Source: Pseudazoarcus sp963975885
GTDB lineage: Bacteria > Pseudomonadota > Gammaproteobacteria > Burkholderiales > Rhodocyclaceae
DNA: 64,000 bases
Assembly (NCBI GenBank): GCA_963975885.1
Contig: CAXBIS010000008.1
Location: 75,678 to 139,677 of the forward strand
Direction of reading: 5' to 3'
The translations under genes were made by a program, and so were the position numbers. The notes below the pieces were generated by a model. The model saw only the letters and a program-made list of their open reading frames with translations. It was not told where the DNA came from and made no database searches. Below, one piece after another: positions 27,945 to 38,587 of this stretch; the stretch's first letter is position 1; every line of letters starts with the position of its first letter.

Positions 27945-29423
27945 TCACGCCGCGATTTCGGGCCGGCGGCGGTGCCAGTCGGTGACCTGCTGGTAGCGAT
28001 GCGCGACATCGAGCAGGCGGGCCTCGTCGAAATGATTGCCGACGAGTTGCAGGCCGACCGGCATGGCGTCGGTGCCGAAACCGCAGGGCAGTGACACGCC
28101 CGGCACGCCGGCGAGGTTGATGGCGATGGTGTAGATGTCGGACAGATACATCTGCACCGGGTCGTCGGTCTTCGCGCCGAGTTTCCAGGCGGTGGTCGGG
28201 CTGACCGGGCCGGCGATCACGTCGCAGGCCTCGAAGGCCGCGGCGAAGTCGTTGGCGATGAGGCGACGCAACTTCTGCGCCTTCAGGTAATAGGCGTCGT
28301 AGTAGCCGTGCGAGAGCACATAGGTGCCGATCAGGATACGTCGCTTGACCTCGGCGCCGAAGCCCTCGCCGCGGCTCTTGCGGTACATGTCGTCCAGATC
28401 GGTATATTCGGCCGCGCGGTGCCCGTAACGCACACCATCGAAGCGCGACAGGTTGGTCGAGGCCTCGGCCGGGGCGAGCACGTAATAGGCGGGAATCGCC
28501 AGCTTCGCGTTGGGCAGGGCGACCTCCACGGTGGTGGCGCCGAGCTTGCGGTATTCGTCGAGCGCGGCCTCGATCGCGGCGCGCACGTCGTCGGCCAGGC
28601 CCTCGCCGAAGAACTCCACCGGCAGTCCGATTCGCAGGCCGGCCAGTGGCTCTTCCGGGTCCGTGGGCGTGCGCGCGATCTCGCGTCCGTAGTCCTCGCC
28701 CGGGCGCTCCAGGCTGGTGGAATCGCGCGGGTCGAAGCCGCACATGGCGGTGAGCACCGGGGCGCAGTCCTCGGCCGAGGCGGCGAACACGCCGGCCTGG
28801 TCGAAGGACGAGGCGTAGGCAATCATGCCGTAGCGGCTGACCGTGCCGTAGGTGGGCTTGATGCCGGTCACGCCGGTCATCGCCGCGGGCTGGCGCACTG
28901 AACCGCCGGTGTCGGTGCCGGTGGCCAGCGGCACCATGCGTGCGGCCACCGCCGCGGCCGAGCCGCCCGACGAGCCGCCGGGGATGCGCGTGACATCCCA
29001 CGGGTTCTTCGTCGCGCCGAAGTGCGAGTTCTCGTTGCTTGAGCCCATCGCGAACTCATCCATGTTGGTCTTGCCCAGCATCACCGCGCCGGCCTCGCGT
29101 AGTTTGCCGACCACGTGCGCGTCATACGGACTGACGAAGTTGGCGAGCATCTTCGAGCCGCAGGTGGTGAGCACGCCTTCGGTGCAGAAGACGTCCTTGT
29201 GCGCGAGCGGGATGCCGGTCAGCGGCCCTGCATCCTTGCGCGCGATGCGCGCATCGGCTGCGGCAGCCTCGCGCAGTGCGCGCTCGCGATCAACCGTGAT
29301 GAAGGCGTTCAGATCCGGGTTGAGGCGGTCGATGCGGTCGAGGAAGAGCGTGGCGAGTTCCACGCTCGTCGTCTTGCCGGTGTCGAGCGCGGCACGCAGT
29401 TCAGTCAGGCTGGAATCGATCAT
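27945..29423 (-). CDS. gatA: aspartyl/glutamyl-tRNA(Asn/Gln) amidotransferase subunit A
   Basis: Amidase-signature subunit that releases ammonia from glutamine. 492 residues. The catalytic Ser-cisSer-Lys triad is visible: Lys in GIPLAHKDVFCTEG (near residue 77), cis-Ser in PGGSSGGSAAAVAA and nucleophile Ser in TGTDTGGSVRQPA (near residues 150-178). Between gatC (51 bases) and gatB (13 bases). Confidence 0.97.
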   Translation of the reverse strand: MIDSSLTELRAALDTGKTTSVELATLFLDRIDRLNPDLNAFITVDRERALREAAAADARIARKDAGPLTGIPLAHKDVFCTEGVLTTCGSKMLANFVSPYDAHVVGKLREAGAVMLGKTNMDEFAMGSSNENSHFGATKNPWDVTRIPGGSSGGSAAAVAARMVPLATGTDTGGSVRQPAAMTGVTGIKPTYGTVSRYGMIAYASSFDQAGVFAASAEDCAPVLTAMCGFDPRDSTSLERPGEDYGREIARTPTDPEEPLAGLRIGLPVEFFGEGLADDVRAAIEAALDEYRKLGATTVEVALPNAKLAIPAYYVLAPAEASTNLSRFDGVRYGHRAAEYTDLDDMYRKSRGEGFGAEVKRRILIGTYVLSHGYYDAYYLKAQKLRRLIANDFAAAFEACDVIAGPVSPTTAWKLGAKTDDPVQMYLSDIYTIAINLAGVPGVSLPCGFGTDAMPVGLQLVGNHFDEARLLDVAHRYQQVTDWHRRRPEIAA

Positions 29424-29474
29424 TTGGGGCGTTCGGTAGCGCCGGCGGGGGCCGGCGGGGAGGGCGGTTCGGGC

Positions 29475-29762
29475 TTACTCGATGACGCGTGGAACCAGAT
29501 ACAGACCGGCCTCGGTCTGCGGGGCCGCGCGCTGGAAATCATCGCGCCGGTCGGTTTCGGTGACGTGATCCTCGCGCAGGCGCTGGGCGGTTTCCTGCGG
29601 GTGGCTCATCGGCTCGACGCCGTCGGTGACCACAGCCTGCATCTGTTCGATCAGTCCGAATATGCCATTGAGCTTTTCCCGGGTGGCTTCGGCGTCCGCG
29701 TCGGACAACTCGATGCGGGCGAGTGAGGCGATGTTGCGAACTTCGTCGAGCGAGAGCGACAT
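29475..29762 (-). CDS. gatC: aspartyl/glutamyl-tRNA(Asn/Gln) amidotransferase subunit C
   Basis: 95-residue stabilising subunit of GatCAB. Starts MSLSLDEVRNIASLARIEL, the family's first helix, and ends with LYLVPRVIE, the usual GatC C-terminus. First gene of gatC-gatA-gatB, divergent from mreB across a 128-base gap, a typical betaproteobacterial arrangement. Confidence 0.95.
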   Translation of the reverse strand: MSLSLDEVRNIASLARIELSDADAEATREKLNGIFGLIEQMQAVVTDGVEPMSHPQETAQRLREDHVTETDRRDDFQRAAPQTEAGLYLVPRVIE

Positions 29763-29778
29763 GTGTTTACAAATGCTG

Positions 29779-29807
29779 TTAAACCGGGGGAATTTGTAGA
29801 GTATCAT
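29779..29807 (+). promoter_or_regulatory. candidate promoter for mreBCD
   Basis: TTAAAC (29779-29784), 17-base spacer, TATCAT (29802-29807), in the AT-rich part of the gatC-mreB gap and 83 bases before the mreB start. Predicted by eye; the -35 match is modest. Confidence 0.35.
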
Positions 29808-29890
29808 ATCCGCTTTCGGCCTTCTGCCGCCGGGGTTCCGGCGTTGGCAGGGGGCAGGCCCGTGGGTCCTCACCGGTATTCGGATTCTTC

Positions 29891-30934
<1,044 letters not shown>

Positions 30935-30990
30935 TCCCGCGCGGGACGGATGCCGTGAGGCCACCGCTCCCGCCGTTTCCGTATTGATCC

Positions 30991-31899
30991 ATGTCACTGG
31001 CCGGCCATCCGTCCCCGCCCAGTTTCCGTCGTGGCCTGTCACCGTTGGCGCGGCTGGGGCTGCTTTGCTCCATCTGTCTGGTGATGCTCATCGCCGACAT
31101 CCGCTTCGGCTATCTCGAGGTCGTGCGTCAGGTCGTCTCGGTCGCCATTCATCCGCTGCAGCGGGTGGCCGCCGCGCCGGTCGATTTCCTGCGCAATGCC
31201 ACGGTCTATTTCGCCACGCTGGTCGATGTGCAGGTCGAGAATGCCGAGCTGCGCCGCAGTCAGGTCGAGGCCGCGCAGCGTCTGCTGCGCTTCGAGCAAC
31301 TCGAACGCGAAAACGCCGAACTGCGCGGGCTGGCCGGTTTGTCACAGGCTGTTGCACTGACCGGCGTGGGTGCGGAAATCCTTTATGATGCGCCGGACCC
31401 TTTTTCGCGCAAGGTCATTCTCGACAAAGGCGCGCACCACGGCATCCGTGGCGGGCTCGCGGTGGTCGATGCGCGCGGGCTGATCGGCCAGGTCACGCGG
31501 GTCTATCCGGTACAGGCCGAGGTTACCTTGCTGACCGACCGTGAGCAGGTCGTTCCGGTGCAGATCGAGCGAACCGGGCTGCGTGGCGTGCTCGCCGGCT
31601 CGGGTCGCGGAGAGCTGGACATGCGATTCGTGCCGGTCGGTACCGACGTACAACCCGGCGACCGGCTGGTAACGTCGGGGTTGGACGGGCTGTTCGTGGC
31701 CGGTCTGCCGGTCGCTGTGGTGAGCCGTGTCGGCTCTGGCGACGGTGTCTTCCTGGAGGTCGAGTGCGAGCCGATCGGGCGCGTCGAGCGTGCCGTTCAG
31801 GTCCTTGCGGTCGGGCGTTCGGAAGCGCCGCCACCGCGCCCCGGCGCCGGCCGCGCGGCAAAGGGAGAGGAGGCGTCCGAAGCGGGCGCTGCACAGTGA
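30991..31899 (+). CDS. mreC: rod-shape-determining protein MreC
   Basis: Bitopic periplasmic scaffold of the elongasome that activates PBP2. 302 residues: one membrane helix (about 26-45, LGLLCSICLVMLIADI), a coiled coil (about 75-115, VENAELRRSQVEAAQRLLRFEQLERENAELR as one helix, Leu/Glu-rich), then two beta-barrel domains with GVGAEILYDAPDPFSRKVILDKG-type sequence. Its stop overlaps a GTG that could start mreD. Confidence 0.95.
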   Translation: MSLAGHPSPPSFRRGLSPLARLGLLCSICLVMLIADIRFGYLEVVRQVVSVAIHPLQRVAAAPVDFLRNATVYFATLVDVQVENAELRRSQVEAAQRLLRFEQLERENAELRGLAGLSQAVALTGVGAEILYDAPDPFSRKVILDKGAHHGIRGGLAVVDARGLIGQVTRVYPVQAEVTLLTDREQVVPVQIERTGLRGVLAGSGRGELDMRFVPVGTDVQPGDRLVTSGLDGLFVAGLPVAVVSRVGSGDGVFLEVECEPIGRVERAVQVLAVGRSEAPPPRPGAGRAAKGEEASEAGAAQ

Positions 31900-31904
31900 T
31901 CGCC

Positions 31905-32426
31905 ATGCAACCGACGCATCGTTCCAACCGGATTCTCCAGCCTGCCCGCCCGTGGTTCATCTACTTCAGTCTCGTCGCTGCGCTGGTCCTGACCTATATC
32001 CCCACCGGGCGTCTCCCGGCCGTACCCGAATGGGTCGCGCTGGTACTGGTCTTCTGGTGCATTCGGGAGCCGGGACGCATCGGCATGATGAGCGGTTTCG
32101 TGTTCGGCCTGCTGGTCGACATCGGTCAGGGTGCGGCAATGGGTCAACACGCGCTGGCCTATGTGATTCTCGCTTTCATGGCCAACGGCCTGTCGCGCCG
32201 CGTGCTGTGGTTCGGCTCGTTGCAGCAGGCCGCGCATGTGTTGCCAATGCTGCTCGTTGCGCAGGCCGTGATGGTGCTGGTGCGACTGGCTGCCGGTGCG
32301 GAGTTTCCCGGTTGGACCTACTTCCTGTCGAGTCTCTCCGCGGCCGTGATGTGGGGGCCGTTGAGTTTCCTGCTGATGTTGCCGCAGTACCAGCCGGTCG
32401 AGCGCGACGACAACCGGCCCATCTGA
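31905..32426 (+). CDS. mreD: rod-shape-determining protein MreD
   Basis: 173-residue inner-membrane protein with about five hydrophobic helices, a partner of MreB/MreC. The ATG at 31905 (MQPTHRSN) is six bases after the mreC stop. A GTG at 31896 that overlaps the stop (GTGA) would add three residues and is an equally possible coupled start. Conserved WVALVLVFWCIREPGRIGM and GFVFGLLVDIGQGAAMGQHAL regions fit the family. Confidence 0.92.
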   Translation: MQPTHRSNRILQPARPWFIYFSLVAALVLTYIPTGRLPAVPEWVALVLVFWCIREPGRIGMMSGFVFGLLVDIGQGAAMGQHALAYVILAFMANGLSRRVLWFGSLQQAAHVLPMLLVAQAVMVLVRLAAGAEFPGWTYFLSSLSAAVMWGPLSFLLMLPQYQPVERDDNRPI

Positions 32427-32466
32427 CGGCGGACCGCGCAATGTCACGGAGCGAGGATCGAGCCAG

Positions 32467-34368
32467 GTGATGACCGAGTTTCGTGCGCCCCAGGAAGCCT
32501 TGTTCCGGTTCCGCCGTCGCGCCGTCGTCGCGGCCGTGTTCGTCGCGCTGTGTTTCGTCGTGCTCGCGGGGCGCCTCTATCACCTGCAGGTGGCCCAATA
32601 CAATTATTTCCATTCGCGCGCCGAGGGCAACCGCGTCGCCGTGCTGCCCGTGGTGCCGCGTCGTGGCGTGATCCATGACCGTCACGGCGAAGTGCTGGCG
32701 CGTAACTACTCGGCGTGGACGGTCGAGATCAATCCGGCCCAGGTGCATGACCTTGACGCCGCATTGGCGGAACTGGGCGAGGTGTTGCCCTTCGATGAGC
32801 GTGACGATCGCCGTTTCCGGCGTCGCCTGCGGGAGACCAAGTACTTCGAGAGCGTGCCCTTGCGCACCCATCTCACGGATGAGGAGGTCGCTGCAGTGGC
32901 CGCGCGGTTGTACCGCCTGCCCGGGGTCGAACTGCGGGCGCGCCTGTTCCGCGACTATCCGAACGGCGAATCCGCGGCCCATGCGATCGGCTACATTGGC
33001 CGCATCAACGAGCGCGAGCTGCAGCGCATCGATACACGCGGGGAGGCGGCCAACTACCGCGGCTCGGAGTACATGGGCAAGAGCGGTATCGAGCTGGCTT
33101 ACGAGCGCGACCTGCACGGTGTGACCGGCGTCGAGCAGATCGAGGTCAATGCCTCGGGGCGTGCGGTGCGACTGCTTTCGCGCACGGCTCCTGTCAACGG
33201 CAGCGATCTGGAATTGAGCCTGCACATGGGGCTGCAACGTTCCGCCGAGGCTGCGCTGGGTTTGCGGCGCGGTGCGGTGGTGGCGATCGAGCCGGCCACC
33301 GGCGAGGTGCTCGCACTCGCTTCGACACCGAGCTACGACCCCAACCTGTTCATCGATGGCATCTCGGTCGCGGACTGGCGTGCGCTGTCCGATTCGCCCG
33401 AGCACCCGCTGCTCAACCGCGCGATTTACAGCGCCTATCCACCCGGCTCGACCTACAAGCCGTTCATGGCGCTGGCCGGTCTGGCGAGCGGCATACGCAC
33501 GCCCGAGGACAGCTTCGACAACCAGGGGTTGTTTACCGTCGGTGCGCAACGTCTGGTCGATCGCAAGTCCAAGTGTCAGCATGGTGTGGACCTGCACCGC
33601 AGCATCGTCTATTCGTGCAACACCTATTACTACGAACTCGCGCACGAGATGGGCATCGAGGCCATCGCCGCCTTCATGTCGCAGTTCGGATTCGGCAGCC
33701 GCACAGGCATCGACATTCCGGGCGAGGCCTCCGGCGTGTTGCCGTCGCCCGCCTGGAAGCGCGCGCGTTTCAAGTCGCGCGAACACCAGCAGTGGTACGG
33801 TGGCGAGACCATCTCGGTGGCCATCGGTCAGGGCTACAACGCCTACACGCCGCTGCAGATGGCGCATGCGCTGTCGGTGGTGCTCAATTACGGCGAGGTG
33901 CACAGGCCCCATCTGGTGCGGCGCATCATAGACGGGCTCAGCGGCGAGATTCGCCACCCGGCGTCGCAGCCAGACGGCTATGTGCCGCTCGTGCACAGCC
34001 ACGTCGACGCGCTCAAGCGTGCGATGGTGGATGTCACCAAGATCGGCACGGCCTCGACCGTGTTCGCCGACGCGCCCTATGACGCGGGTGGCAAGACCGG
34101 TACGGCCCAGGTGTTCTCGCTGCGCGGCCAGGAGTACGTTTCGGAGGAACTCGCCGAGCGGCTGCGCGACCACGCCTGGTTCATCGGCTTCGCGCCGGCG
34201 GAGGCGCCGACGATCGCACTGGCCGTGTTCGTCGAGAATGGCGGTTTCGGGTCGCAGTCGGCCGCCCCGGTCGCGCGCAAGTTGTTCGACTACTACCTGC
34301 TCGGCGAGCAGGTGGAAGCCCAGGCCGGCGAGCTCGATGAGGTCGTTGCGACGGAGCTCGAGCCATGA
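32467..34368 (+). CDS. mrdA: peptidoglycan D,D-transpeptidase MrdA (PBP2)
   Basis: Class B penicillin-binding protein that cross-links lateral-wall peptidoglycan with RodA. 633 residues. Cytoplasmic start, one membrane helix (about 19-38), pedestal domain, then the transpeptidase: SxxK as STYK in AYPPGSTYKPFMAL near residue 328, SxN as SCN in YSCNTYYYE, and KTG in GGKTGTAQVF near residue 542. Either GTG 32467 or the ATG three bases later starts it. The stop overlaps the rodA start (ATGA). Confidence 0.97.
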   Translation: MMTEFRAPQEALFRFRRRAVVAAVFVALCFVVLAGRLYHLQVAQYNYFHSRAEGNRVAVLPVVPRRGVIHDRHGEVLARNYSAWTVEINPAQVHDLDAALAELGEVLPFDERDDRRFRRRLRETKYFESVPLRTHLTDEEVAAVAARLYRLPGVELRARLFRDYPNGESAAHAIGYIGRINERELQRIDTRGEAANYRGSEYMGKSGIELAYERDLHGVTGVEQIEVNASGRAVRLLSRTAPVNGSDLELSLHMGLQRSAEAALGLRRGAVVAIEPATGEVLALASTPSYDPNLFIDGISVADWRALSDSPEHPLLNRAIYSAYPPGSTYKPFMALAGLASGIRTPEDSFDNQGLFTVGAQRLVDRKSKCQHGVDLHRSIVYSCNTYYYELAHEMGIEAIAAFMSQFGFGSRTGIDIPGEASGVLPSPAWKRARFKSREHQQWYGGETISVAIGQGYNAYTPLQMAHALSVVLNYGEVHRPHLVRRIIDGLSGEIRHPASQPDGYVPLVHSHVDALKRAMVDVTKIGTASTVFADAPYDAGGKTGTAQVFSLRGQEYVSEELAERLRDHAWFIGFAPAEAPTIALAVFVENGGFGSQSAAPVARKLFDYYLLGEQVEAQAGELDEVVATELEP

Positions 34369-35507
34369 CGGGGCGCCGCTTCAATCCCTTCGCGTTGATC
34401 GGGGCCGTGCTGCGTCCGCTCGATCCGGTGCTGTGCCTGTTGTTGGCGATGTTGCTGGGCGCGGGCTGGGTGCTGATGACCAGTGCCTCGGCCGAACGCC
34501 TGCCCGCGCTGCAGATGCACATCGGCGTCGCGATCGCGACGATGTGGATCGTCGCCGCGATTCCGGTCAAGCGCCTGTTGCAGGCTGCGTTGCCGCTGTA
34601 TCTGGGGGGTGTCGTGCTGCTGCTCGGCGTGATGTTCTTCGGTGAGTCGTCCAAGGGCGCGCAGCGTTGGCTTGATCTGGGCGTGGTGCGCATCCAGCCT
34701 TCCGAGCTGATGAAGATTGCGGTGCCGTTGATGCTGGCCTGGTACTTCCAGTTGCGCGAGGACGGTATCCGTTTCTTCGACTTCATCGTCGGTGGCCTGC
34801 TGTTGGCGATTCCGCTCGGTCTGATCGTCGTGCAGCCGGATCTGGGCACCAGTCTGCTGGTGGCCGCCGCCGGTGTGTACGTGCTGTTCTTCGCCGGGCT
34901 GTCGTGGAAGCTGATCGTGCCGGTGGCGGTGGTGGCGCTGGCCGGCATCGTTGCCATCGTCGGCTTCGGTGATCAGATATGCCAGCCCGGCGTGGACTGG
35001 CAGGTGCTGCGCGACTATCAGAAGCAGCGCGTTTGCACGCTGCTCGACCCGACCCAGGATCCGCTCGGCCGCGGCTTCCATACCATTCAGTCAACCATCG
35101 CGATCGGCTCCGGCGGACTGTGGGGCAAGGGCTGGATGGAAGGCACGCAGACGCACCTGGCCTTCATCCCCGAGCGGCATACGGACTTCATCTTCGCCGT
35201 GCTCGGCGAGGAGTTCGGACTGGTCGGCGCGCTGGCCCTGCTCGTGGCCTACCTGCTCTTTATCCTGCGCGGGCTCGCCATCGCTGCGCGAGGGGCCACG
35301 CTTGGGGCGCGTCTGCTCGCCGCCGCGGTCACGATGATGATTTTCACCTATGCTTTCGTGAACATCGGCATGGTCAGCGGCATCCTGCCGGTGGTCGGCG
35401 TGCCACTTCCCTTCCTCAGCTACGGTGGCACGGCGTTGGTGACACTGTGTATCGGCGTCGGTATGCTCATGAGCGTCGCGCGCAGCAAAAGCATTGCAAA
35501 GGACTGA
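34365..35507 (+). CDS. rodA: peptidoglycan glycosyltransferase RodA (MrdB)
   Basis: SEDS-family glycan polymerase of the elongasome. 380 residues with about ten membrane helices. Family signatures include KGAQRWLDLGVVRIQPSE near residues 93-110, the QPDLGTSLLVAAAG catalytic-loop region (conserved Asp near residue 161), FIPERHTDFIFAVLGEEFG near residue 266, and the C-terminal LPVVGVPLPFLSYGGTAL. Four-base overlap with mrdA. Confidence 0.97.
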   Translation: MTGRRFNPFALIGAVLRPLDPVLCLLLAMLLGAGWVLMTSASAERLPALQMHIGVAIATMWIVAAIPVKRLLQAALPLYLGGVVLLLGVMFFGESSKGAQRWLDLGVVRIQPSELMKIAVPLMLAWYFQLREDGIRFFDFIVGGLLLAIPLGLIVVQPDLGTSLLVAAAGVYVLFFAGLSWKLIVPVAVVALAGIVAIVGFGDQICQPGVDWQVLRDYQKQRVCTLLDPTQDPLGRGFHTIQSTIAIGSGGLWGKGWMEGTQTHLAFIPERHTDFIFAVLGEEFGLVGALALLVAYLLFILRGLAIAARGATLGARLLAAAVTMMIFTYAFVNIGMVSGILPVVGVPLPFLSYGGTALVTLCIGVGMLMSVARSKSIAKD

Positions 35508-35518
35508 TTCGCAAGGAA

Positions 35519-36511
35519 ATGAAGATCTCTAGCCCACTTCGTTCCCCGCTGGCTGCGGTACGCGGCTTGCTTCTTGCTGGTAGCGTGTTCGTGCTTGCCG
35601 CGTGTGGCACGGCGCCCGTCGAAGTCGCCAGTGACGACGAACTCGATGCGGTCCTCGCGAGCATCCCGGAACGGCAGAAACCCATGATGGTCCCGGCGCC
35701 GCGCGGCGCCGGCTACTATCAGGACGACGGCCCGCACGCGATGATTCCGGCCAATCTCGATGACGTGCCCGATGCCATTCCGCGACTCGAGTCGCTGTAC
35801 CGGCCGTCGCTGCGCCCCTATCGCGTGATGGGCCAGCACTTCGAGCCGATGACCGAACTCGGACCGTACCGCGAAGTTGGCCACGCGAGTTGGTACGGCC
35901 GCAAGTTCCATGGCCGCAAGACGGCCATCGGCGAGACCTACGACATGTACGCGATGACGGCGGCCCACCCGACGCTGCCGCTGCCCAGCTACGTGCGCGT
36001 GACCCACACCGAGAACGGGCGCTCGGTCATCGTGAGAGTCAACGACCGCGGCCCCTTTCTGCGCGGTCGCCTGATCGACCTGTCGTATGCCGCAGCGCAC
36101 CGCCTGGGTTTCATCAACGCCGGCAGTGCGCGCGTCGAGGTCGAGTTGCTGCTGCCCGAGGACATCACCGTGGCCGAGGCCGCTGTACGCGAGATCCAGC
36201 CTGTCTATGTTGCCGACGCACGGCCCGGCGACCGTGATGTTGCCAGCGCGGCGCTCGCGCAATCGGCAGTTGCCGGCGAGCGTGCGCCCTATCTGCAGCT
36301 TGGCGCCTTCGACACCCCCGCCAACGCAGCGCACCTGATGGTGCGCGTGCGCGAGGAACTCGAGATGCTCACCGATCAGCTGCACCTGCTCGACGGCGAT
36401 GGCCGCTATCGCCTGCAGATCGGACCGTTCGCCTCGGTCGAGGAGGCACGAAGTTTCGCCGGTCGTGTTCTCACCACCCTGGAGCTCCAGCCCTATCTCG
36501 TCATGCGCTGA
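35519..36511 (+). CDS. rlpA: septal ring lytic transglycosylase RlpA (lipoprotein)
   Basis: Outer-membrane lipoprotein that cleaves stem-peptide-free glycan strands. 330 residues from the ATG at 35519, with AAGGA just upstream. The signal peptide ends in a lipobox (VLAAC, Cys near residue 30). A double-psi beta-barrel follows (about 118-205) with GHASWYGRKFHGRKTAIGETYD and VNDRGPF, including the usual catalytic Glu/Asp positions. A C-terminal SPOR domain (about 255-330, YLQLGAFDTPANAAHL) binds denuded septal glycan. Typical place behind mrdA-rodA. Confidence 0.93.
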   Translation: MKISSPLRSPLAAVRGLLLAGSVFVLAACGTAPVEVASDDELDAVLASIPERQKPMMVPAPRGAGYYQDDGPHAMIPANLDDVPDAIPRLESLYRPSLRPYRVMGQHFEPMTELGPYREVGHASWYGRKFHGRKTAIGETYDMYAMTAAHPTLPLPSYVRVTHTENGRSVIVRVNDRGPFLRGRLIDLSYAAAHRLGFINAGSARVEVELLLPEDITVAEAAVREIQPVYVADARPGDRDVASAALAQSAVAGERAPYLQLGAFDTPANAAHLMVRVREELEMLTDQLHLLDGDGRYRLQIGPFASVEEARSFAGRVLTTLELQPYLVMR

Positions 36512-36608
36512 ATTCCGGCGTGTCGGCGCGGTCCATTCCCTGCCTCATGCCAATTCCTTTCCACTCCACCGGCCCGTTAGCGGGCCAGCATCTTCATCAC
36601 AGGCTGTC

Positions 36609-37736
36609 ATGCGCTTTCTGATCACTTTGCTCTGCTTCGTCTTCCCGCTCGCCGTTTCCGCTGCGATTCCGCCCCCGCCCACCGTCGCCGCCAACGCCTG
36701 GCTTCTGATCGATCATCGCACCGGCCAGACGCTGGTTTCGCACAATGCCGACGAACGCATCGAGCCGGCGTCGCTGACCAAGCTGATGACGGCCTACCTG
36801 AGCTTTCAGGCGCTCAAGGCCGGCACCATGGCTCTCGACGACGAGGTTCAGGTCTCCGAGAAGGCCTGGCGCATGACCGGCTCGCGCATGTTCATCGAGC
36901 CCAACCGGCCGGTCACGGTCGAGCAGCTCATCCACGGCATGATCGTCCAGTCGGGCAACGATGCCTGTGTGGCGCTGGCCGAACGTATCGCCGGTTCCGA
37001 AGAAGCCTTCGTGCACATGATGAACCGTGAGGCCGAGCGGCTCGGCATGACCAACACCAGCTTCGCCAATTCGCATGGCCTGCCCGACCCCAAGCTCTAC
37101 ACCACGGCCACCGACCTGTCGTTGCTCGCCACCGCGCTGATCCGTGAATTTCCCGAGTTCTACCGCTTGTACTCGATGCGTGAATACACCTACAACGACA
37201 TTACCCAGCCCAACCGCAACCGACTGTTGTGGCTGGATTCGACCGTCGACGGCATGAAGACGGGCTACACCCGTGCGGCTGGCTACTGCCTGGTGTCCTC
37301 GGCCATGCGCGGCCCGCGTCGGCTGATCTCGATCGTTCTCGGTGCCGAGTCCGAAGCCACGCGTGCGCAGGAATCGCTCAAGCTACTCAACTACGGTTTC
37401 CAGTTCTTCGACACGCTGCGCCTATACCAGGCCGACCAGGAGATTTCCACCTTCCGCGTCTGGAAGGGCAAGGCCGATGAAGTGCCGGTGGGCTTCATGG
37501 AGGATTTCGTGATGTCCATGCCCAAGGGCCAGGTCGACCAGATCGATGCGAAGCTCGAGAGCAGCCAGCCGGTCCTCGCACCGATCTCGCGCGGACAGGA
37601 GGTCGGGACGCTGACGCTGGTCGCCGAGGGCGAGGAGATCGGACGCTTCCCGGTGGTCGCGCTGACCGAAATCGAACAGGCCGGTTTCTTCAAGCGCTTC
37701 TGGGATGCGCTCGTACTGTGGATCAAGAACCTGTGA
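36609..37736 (+). CDS. dacA: D-alanyl-D-alanine carboxypeptidase (PBP5/6 family)
   Basis: Removes the terminal D-Ala from peptidoglycan pentapeptides. 375 residues with a signal peptide (residues 1-18, MRFLITLLCFVFPLAVSA). Active-site motifs: SLTK (Ser nucleophile) in IEPASLTKLMTAYL near residue 52, SGN in VQSGNDACV, and KTG in VDGMKTGYTRAAG near residue 218. The C-terminus has a beta-rich domain and an amphipathic helix (FFKRFWDALVLWIKNL) for membrane attachment. Its stop overlaps a GTG that starts the transaminase gene. Confidence 0.95.
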   Translation: MRFLITLLCFVFPLAVSAAIPPPPTVAANAWLLIDHRTGQTLVSHNADERIEPASLTKLMTAYLSFQALKAGTMALDDEVQVSEKAWRMTGSRMFIEPNRPVTVEQLIHGMIVQSGNDACVALAERIAGSEEAFVHMMNREAERLGMTNTSFANSHGLPDPKLYTTATDLSLLATALIREFPEFYRLYSMREYTYNDITQPNRNRLLWLDSTVDGMKTGYTRAAGYCLVSSAMRGPRRLISIVLGAESEATRAQESLKLLNYGFQFFDTLRLYQADQEISTFRVWKGKADEVPVGFMEDFVMSMPKGQVDQIDAKLESSQPVLAPISRGQEVGTLTLVAEGEEIGRFPVVALTEIEQAGFFKRFWDALVLWIKNL

Positions 37737-38587
37737 GCATCTGCTATCTGAACGGCGGCTTCGTACCGCGTAGTGAAGCGCGCATCTCGCCGATGGATCG
37801 CGGTTTCCTTTTCGGCGACGGCGTGTACGAGGTGATCCCGGTGTATGGCGGGCGAGCCTTCCGGCTGGACGCGCATCTTGCGCGCCTGGAACGTTCGCTG
37901 GCGGGCATCGGCATCGCCAACCCGCATTCGCACGCCGAGTGGGCGGACCTGGTGCAGCGCCTGGTCGCTGCTCACCACTGGCCGACGCAGGCGGTGTATG
38001 TGCAGGTCACGCGCGGCGCCGACACGGTGCGCAACCACGCCTTTCCGCAGGATCTGCCGCCGACCGTGTTCATGACCGCCGATGCGCTGGCACCCATTCC
38101 GGCCGAACAACTCGAGCGCGGCGTCTCTGCGGTCAGTGCGGCCGACAATCGCTGGTTGCGCTGTGATCTCAAGACCACCGCGCTGCTTGCCAACTGCCTG
38201 CTGCGCCAGCTTGCCGTCGAACAGGGTTGCGCGGAGACCGTGCTGTTCCGCGACGGTTTCCTCACCGAAGGCAGCGCCTCGAACATCTTCGTCGTCAAGA
38301 ACGGCGTGCTGCTCGCGCCGCCCAAGAGTCATCTGATGCTCCCAGGCATCACCTGCGATGTGGTGCTCGAACTGGCCGCCCGGCACGGCCAGGCGACCGA
38401 AGTGCGCGAGATCCGCGAGGAAGAGGTGCACGCGGCCGACGAGCTTTGGCTCACCTCATCGACCAAGGAAGTGCTGCCGATCACGCAGCTTGACGACAAG
38501 CCGGTGGGAGCGGGGTACCCCGGGCCGGTTACGCTCGCGATGATCGACTGGTTCGTTCAGGCGAGACGCGAGGAGTGTGGCGCATGA
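37733..38587 (+). CDS. dat: D-amino acid aminotransferase
   Basis: PLP-dependent class IV transaminase that interconverts D-alanine and D-glutamate with the keto acids. 284 residues from a GTG overlapping the dacA stop (GTGA). Conserved SPMDRGFLFGDGVYEVIPVYGG near residue 19, PLP Lys in RCDLKTTALLANCLLRQ near residue 145, and LFRDGFLTEGSASNIFVVKNG near residue 170 match D-amino-acid rather than branched-chain transaminases. The position between dacA and ybeD/lipB suggests a link to D-Ala recycling, though that is inference. Confidence 0.88.
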   Translation: MSICYLNGGFVPRSEARISPMDRGFLFGDGVYEVIPVYGGRAFRLDAHLARLERSLAGIGIANPHSHAEWADLVQRLVAAHHWPTQAVYVQVTRGADTVRNHAFPQDLPPTVFMTADALAPIPAEQLERGVSAVSAADNRWLRCDLKTTALLANCLLRQLAVEQGCAETVLFRDGFLTEGSASNIFVVKNGVLLAPPKSHLMLPGITCDVVLELAARHGQATEVREIREEEVHAADELWLTSSTKEVLPITQLDDKPVGAGYPGPVTLAMIDWFVQARREECGA